From Dacryopinax spathularia (taxonomy: Eukaryota; Basidiomycota; Dacrymycetes; Dacrymycetales; Dacrymycetaceae), in contig JBBPFI010000005.1 of the NCBI GenBank assembly GCA_037974965.1, positions 1,860,001 through 1,924,000 on the forward strand: a DNA stretch of 64,000 nucleotides, in the 5' to 3' direction. Position numbers and translations under genes: made by a program. Below, one piece after another: positions 59,604 through 64,000 of the stretch. A model generated the notes under the pieces. That model saw only the letters and a program-made list of their open reading frames with translations. It made no database searches and had not been told where the DNA came from. Every line of letters begins with the position of its first letter. Position 1 is the first letter of the stretch.

Positions 59604-60326
59604 ATGGCCACCTCTCTCCGCATAACACAAGCAGCGTCTATGCAGACGATGACACGCCCCTCTCTGCATGTTGTCAAGCAGGCGCGGGCGTTCAGGCGAT
59701 CAACAACGAGGATGGCGTCGACGTCGACGCAGTCGCCCACCACCGGCTCTAACCTGTCTTGGGCGGAATACCTCCAAATACGAGGAGCAAAACGGCGCTG
59801 GGAGATGGCAGCGACTATTCCTACTACGCTTGCTGGACTTGGCGGAGGTGCTGCATACTTCGGCTCGCTGGAGGCGGATGCAGCAACTCCGATATTTGGG
59901 ATGGAGCCTGTGTGGGTGTATGCGGCAGCAACACTGGGATGCATGGGTACGTCTCCCTCACGAGGTTCCACTCCCTCTTGATGCGGGGTCTGATGTATTT
60001 GTCCAGGCCTTGGGTACTTGGTTGGTCCGATTGTTGGAGGAGGGCTGTGGCGGATGACACACAGGCGGCTGATGACCGCGATTGAGGCGAAGGACAAGGA
60101 GTTCCATGCACGTATCGTGAAACACAGGGTACGTCTGAGCTCCATCAACTAATGATTCTCTTCTCTAATCTATTTTCTACTGTAGGTGGATCCTAGCCGA
60201 CAAAGCGCGATGAACCCCGTACCAGACTATTATGGCGAGAAGATTGGCTCGTTACACGATTATCGGAGATGGCTGCGGGATCAGGCCAAGTTCAACAAGA
60301 AGGCGATGTGGCCGGAGGATGTATGA
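59604..60326 (+). CDS. PAM17: Presequence-translocase motor subunit Pam17
   Basis: Part of the import motor of the TIM23 complex in the inner mitochondrial membrane. Three exons: 59604-59946, 60007-60128 and 60186-60326, 201 aa, in phase. A presequence-like N-terminus rich in Ser, Thr, Arg and Gln precedes [18 protein letters not shown]. Two membrane segments follow ([18 protein letters not shown] and [19 protein letters not shown]). The signature end is [19 protein letters not shown] followed by [16 protein letters not shown], nearly diagnostic for Pam17. Length matches fungal orthologues. It is tail to tail with the SH3 membrane protein gene. Confidence 0.94.
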
Positions 60327-60605
60327 GCAGGAGAGGAGATTCGGTTTCGGAGAGTAACGTGTGGAGTGGGTCTCCTATTAGTTTCGATGTATACACCGCT
60401 TCAATCTATCATCACCGTTCACTAAAACGCGTCAGCTTGGGGTCAGACCGAGAGGTTCAACTTCGAATTCGAAAGGAGCGCTTTCCTGGAGCGCCATTGT
60501 GATTCATGGTTGCACTAGTAATACAATGTTGAAGAGAAGAACGAAATTCGCGATGGATGCGGGCATTGTAACTGCACATCGTACTGTATATCGCAAACAG
60601 TTCCT

Positions 60606-62382
60606 TCAAATTCGGTTATCCTTATGCTCCCTCCTCCGCCTAAGCGAGCCCTTTCTGGTTGGGCTTCTGAATGGGCCGGTCGAATGTGGTGTCATGATAC
60701 TCCTGACACTGGCTGCGGCAGTGCCGGGTTCATCGGGAACGATCTCATCCAAGCAGAAGCGCGGGACCGCTCCCTGTTCGGGCCGTCTGTTGTTGGTAGT
60801 CTCACGCTCAACGAGGCACCAGCCATCATCGTACTCCTCTAGCATGAGAAGCATCTGTCCGACCTCGATGTTGAGCTCGTCTGATAGTGCGGGTGTGAAG
60901 GTGCTAACGGCAACCATCATACGCGGGAGCGGAAGGTTGGACGCTGGGAAAGTAACGATCTGGCTCAGAGGGGTCGGGATGGCGGAAGGAATAGGTTGGT
61001 ACGGCGTTGGCGACTCTCCTGTCAGGGGCGCGGCGGCGACGTTAATGATCGGCCCGGTGACCACTGGTGGGAGAGTTGGCGGGCTTCGACCGTTTGTCGA
61101 GCGCGATCCGTTTGTCGCCATTGTTACTTGCGTGCGGCCTGAAAGGCTACGAGAGTTGTAAGAAGGAGGCGGGGTGATATCGGTTTGTCGTGAGCGGTAT
61201 GATGGACGCGTGAAGATAGACACTTGGCTTCCGCCTGCCGGAGGAGAGCGCCTGTCGTAGAAGCGAGAAGGTTTGGAAGGCAGGACGAGGTCTTTCGGTC
61301 CGGTCGTGGTTGCCTGCTTTGGCTTCGAAGTCTTGAACTTCGAAGGAACTCGTACGGTGAAAGACAAACGGTATGGAGTGATATGGAAGGGTCCCCATCC
61401 AGTCGGAGATGTGGGCGGAGCATCGAGCATTTGCGTTCCGGTCTTGGCACCATTCTCGCGAGGACTCAGGAAGGTGGAAGTGGAGCTACGGCTCCCCGAG
61501 CCCATATAGCCCATGTAAGGCGGTGAGCCGGTGTCGCTCGCATCTTGTCCCCTCTGCCTCCATCGAGCGCCCCACTTTTGTCGCTTTTGTTCTTCGTGCT
61601 GCTGCAGTGCAGCCTTCTTTCTTCTTCGGCAAAGCAGGAAGATGAGAAGTCCGAATAGGGCGGCTCCAAGTACGGAGAAGACGGTCGCAAGCGCCGGTAC
61701 AAGGGCTGGTGTGCCACGATGGGCATTGGTGAGACCGCCTGCTGCGCCTGCGGTCGCACTTGATGAGGCAGTTGCTGGAGTAGATGTCATGCTTGCTGGG
61801 GTGATTGGAAGGTGATGGGACCCTGTAGACGGGGTCGTTAATGGAGTACTGGTCGGCTTCGTCGAGGATGATGTTGTCGTGCTACTTCGTGTAGTCGTGG
61901 TCGAGGATCGCGATGTTGACGAAGTCGTGCGAGAAGTTGTGGAGCTTGAAGAGTGGGAGGTGTTCGAAGACGTGCTTGCTGGAGTTGAAGATGTACCAGC
62001 GCGGATTTGCAAGATCTGAGCACCATCGTATTCAACGTTACGCGTCTGCAGAGGGAGAGCGCGGTGCACGATATTCAGGTTGGATGGCCGGTGCTTCGAA
62101 CTCGCATCTCTGGCACGGATGATAGCCATGTTGCGTACTGACTCGAGAAATATACGAAAGTCGTCTGGCAGACGAAATATTAGTGCTTCACCGCAATCTA
62201 GTGTACCGAGAGAAGGGCAGCGCAGGAAGGGGGATCTCATTTGCTGAGTCCAAGCCACACCAGGCATAAGTATACTGCCAGAACTGAGTCTTCGTCAGGG
62301 AAGCATCTTCCCCGAATACGGGGGAGGCTGCGACGAGAAGCAAGTTCATCAGGAGCTCCGGCCGCGTCAGGTGCAGGGTCAT
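60606..62382 (-). CDS. Single-pass membrane protein with Ser/Thr-rich ectodomain and cytoplasmic SH3 domain
   Basis: Probable cell-surface signalling or polarity protein; SH3 domains bind proline motifs. Exon 2 (62109-60606) is firm. Order: short globular part, Ser/Thr tract of about 60 residues likely to be O-glycosylated, membrane helix ALATVFSVLGAALFGLLIFL followed by CRRRKK (stop-transfer), a long disordered cytoplasmic tail, and an SH3 domain: AVSTFTPALSDELNIEVGQM, then LEEYDDGWCLVERE and GAVPRFCLDEI. The N-terminus is tentative. A signal peptide (MTLHLTRPELLMNLLLVAAS) opens at 62382 and can join at donor 62206 to exon 2 in phase through a 97-bp intron, giving 559 aa. An uninterrupted reading from 62267 lacks the signal. 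The architecture resembles yeast Fus1 and other basidiomycete SH3 membrane proteins, without clear orthology. Confidence 0.75.
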
Positions 62383-62843
62383 CGCCATAAGTGGGCTGAG
62401 ACTATTCTGGCAGCAATTCAGTGCAGTCATCCAGATGTATCGTGTGAACAACGTAAGCCTAGACGCGAATGCAGAGTCGCGGTGGAACAGGACCTGTGCT
62501 CGGGCAGGAGGCGTGGGTTCTACCCCTGGTGTTGTGACTTAGATGGGTCACGTGACGTCTCCTGTTCATGACGCGTTTCGAAGGAGCGCCCGTCCGTTTC
62601 AGGCGCACTTCTGGTTCACAAATTGATCGATGGCCTGGATCGTGTAAGGGTCGATTGGGTAAATCTTCGGGCAATCAGGACAGGGTCAACTGAGTAATGA
62701 GAACTGCATGTGGTTGTACACCCTACTTATCGATAGATACAGCGATTATGGAGATCATCATCAGGATGTGGTGTTCGTCAGTCTGAGCACAGCCGGTTAA
62801 ACATGAAGGATACAACACTGGGAGAGAAGCCTTGTACGTATTA
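62383..62843. other. Spacer between SH3 membrane protein and flippase genes
   Basis: About 460 bp between the tentative SH3-protein start and the flippase stop codon. No gene is seen. Confidence 0.6.
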
Positions 62844-64000
62844 TTATGTAGGTCGATGAGTAGGCTCTGGAGCCATAGTGGTAGGTGTTGGTTGTGGCGG
62901 CGGCGTATCTCTTTTCCGGCGGGTAGACCTTCTGAGGGAGGGGAAAAGACCGGGCCCATGCCCGCTTCCCGATCGGTCCCTTCTTGGTGATGTTGCACCG
63001 TGAAGCAGACGCGATGCGAGTCCATGTGCACCCCTGTCCCGTCTTCTCCGCTCTGACATCTCTGACAGATGACTTTGCATCCGCTGTATCGCGACACCCC
63101 CTTCCTCCTGGGAGAAGTCGAATCCTCTATCCATTCCTGTCGATCGCTGCCCGGTAGACATATCCGTGCGGCTACCAGTCGCCTGGCGTTGCCGGTACAT
63201 TGATGTTGGCGGGTAATTGTGGGATGATTGTGACTGCATTCCGGGAGATCGAGGGGAAGTGGGTGGCACGGTGGAATCGAAAGAGGGTCGAGGGAAATCT
63301 GTAGCCTGTTCCGTTTCTGTTGCGGGCTGATCTGCGCCTTCGGGCGGTTGGCGGTGCCGTAACTCCTCCTGTCCGGTCATAGCCTCGGCCCTCAGGCGAC
63401 CGCCCAAACGAGGATCGTTTTTGATGTCGATCTCCGGGTGGAAGGCGCGGATTTGTCGGAGAATAAGGATATCGTCGGGCATGTAAACCTCGCTGATCGC
63501 CTTCCACAGGTATCGGGGCAGCATGGCCAGGAGGAAAGTGAGAAGCAGACCGAACCAGAAGTAGGCCGAGGGGAAGAGGAAAACGTCGTTACCATAAACA
63601 AAGGTGAAGAAACTGCTTGGGGGAATGACGTTGTAAATGATGGTGTAGAGCCAGCAGAGGATGGGGCCGACCAAGACGGCGAACCAGACCCAACCAGACC
63701 AGGCAAAGGTGTTGATGCCGTTGTACAGGTTGACGGCCAAGACGCAGGAAAGGACCATCACCTGCGTACCCAATTAGTCGCGAAACACGTGAAGAACTAC
63801 GCCTACGTACCGTGGAGAACTCGTACATGTCGATATCCCAGCCGTCTTTCCTGGCTGAAGTGCTGGCATACGCATACTGTATGAAGAAGTAGATCACAAT
63901 GGACTGATAGACGGCTTCGAACATATAGACCGTGAAGCGCCATGTGCCGAACCAGCGTCCTTCACGCCCGTAGCGGTAGAGTTCGGGTAAGGCGACCAGA
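62844..64000 (-). CDS. P4-ATPase phospholipid flippase, C-terminal part (runs off the window)
   Basis: C-terminal portion of a lipid-flipping P-type ATPase. The gene continues beyond position 64000. Visible exons: 64000-63811 and 63761-62844, joined in phase by a 49-bp intron. The first carries LPELYRYGREGRWFGTWRF, then YMFEAVYQSIVIYFFIQYAY, the conserved run before and into a late membrane helix of P4-ATPases. The second has three more helices (VMVLSCVLAVNLYNG, WVWFAVLVGPILCWLYTIIY, YFWFGLLLTFLLAMLPRYLW) and the cytosolic YMPDDILILRQIRAFHPE. A 200-residue Pro/Ser/Arg/Gln-rich tail ends APEPTHRPT. The pattern fits the Dnf1/Dnf2 type more than Neo1, but the catalytic half is not in the window. 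The tail probably holds phosphorylation or regulatory sites. Confidence 0.9.

Noticed and set aside
1-64000. CRISPR array or bacterial-type operons
   Set aside because: No regularly spaced repeats; genes have spliceosomal introns and eukaryotic families, so prokaryotic features are not expected.

Overview
The window is a nuclear chromosome segment from a basidiomycete fungus, most likely in Agaricomycotina. The evidence is GC-rich coding DNA, many GT-AG introns of about 47-65 bp with CTRAY-like branch points, a Zn2Cys6 regulator, a farnesylated Ras-type GTPase, multi-intron P450s, basidiomycete-style F-box proteins and GH18/CBM5 chitinases. I cannot name a species. Eukaryotic genes here are broken by introns, so I built gene models by joining exons at canonical splice sites and requiring phase closure and family similarity. 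ATG starts were checked in the sequence.

Layout. 0.2-3.0 kb: Zn2Cys6 transcription factor (-). 3.0-11.5 kb: long stretch without a convincing gene. 11.5-12.8 kb: cyclin-D1-binding (GCIP) family protein (+). 12.8-16.9 kb: no gene recognised. 16.9-18.3 kb: Ras-like GTPase (+). 18.3-21.5 kb: no gene recognised. 21.5-23.3 kb: intron-rich chitinase (+). 23.6-25.4 kb: PLP aminotransferase (-). 26.1-26.9 kb: unknown secreted cysteine-containing protein (-). 27.9-29.5 kb: aldose 1-epimerase-like protein (-). 29.7-31.3 kb: Rieske non-heme iron oxygenase (-). 31.3-34.1 kb: no gene recognised. 34.1-35.8 kb: intron-poor chitinase paralogue (+). 36.8-38.4 kb: Tim54 (+). 38.7-39.3 kb: small HYPK-like UBA protein (+). 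40.4-41.8 kb: Mrp51-like mitoribosomal protein (+). 42.3-44.3 kb: P450 with a one-base frame break (-). 44.9-46.3 kb: F-box protein (-). 48.4-51.1 kb: membrane GT2 glycosyltransferase (-). 54.6-56.5 kb: second F-box protein (-). 57.3-59.2 kb: intact P450 paralogue (+). 59.6-60.3 kb: Pam17 (+). 60.6-62.4 kb: single-pass membrane protein with a cytoplasmic SH3 domain (-). 62.8-64.0 kb: C-terminus of a P4-ATPase flippase, cut by the window edge (-).

How the genes relate. Several encode mitochondrial biogenesis factors (Tim54, Pam17, Mrp51-like). Others serve wall and polysaccharide turnover (two chitinases, GT2 enzyme), oxidative or secondary metabolism (two P450s, Rieske oxygenase), and signalling or membrane organisation (Ras, SH3 membrane protein, flippase). 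They do not form one evident pathway cluster. I found no CRISPR array, no convincing intact transposon or virus-like element, no rRNA and no tRNA. I did not find a clear previously undescribed multi-gene system. The best leads are paired paralogues with contrasting intron histories (chitinases, P450s), an orphan secreted protein, and a GTPase with a very long charged tail.
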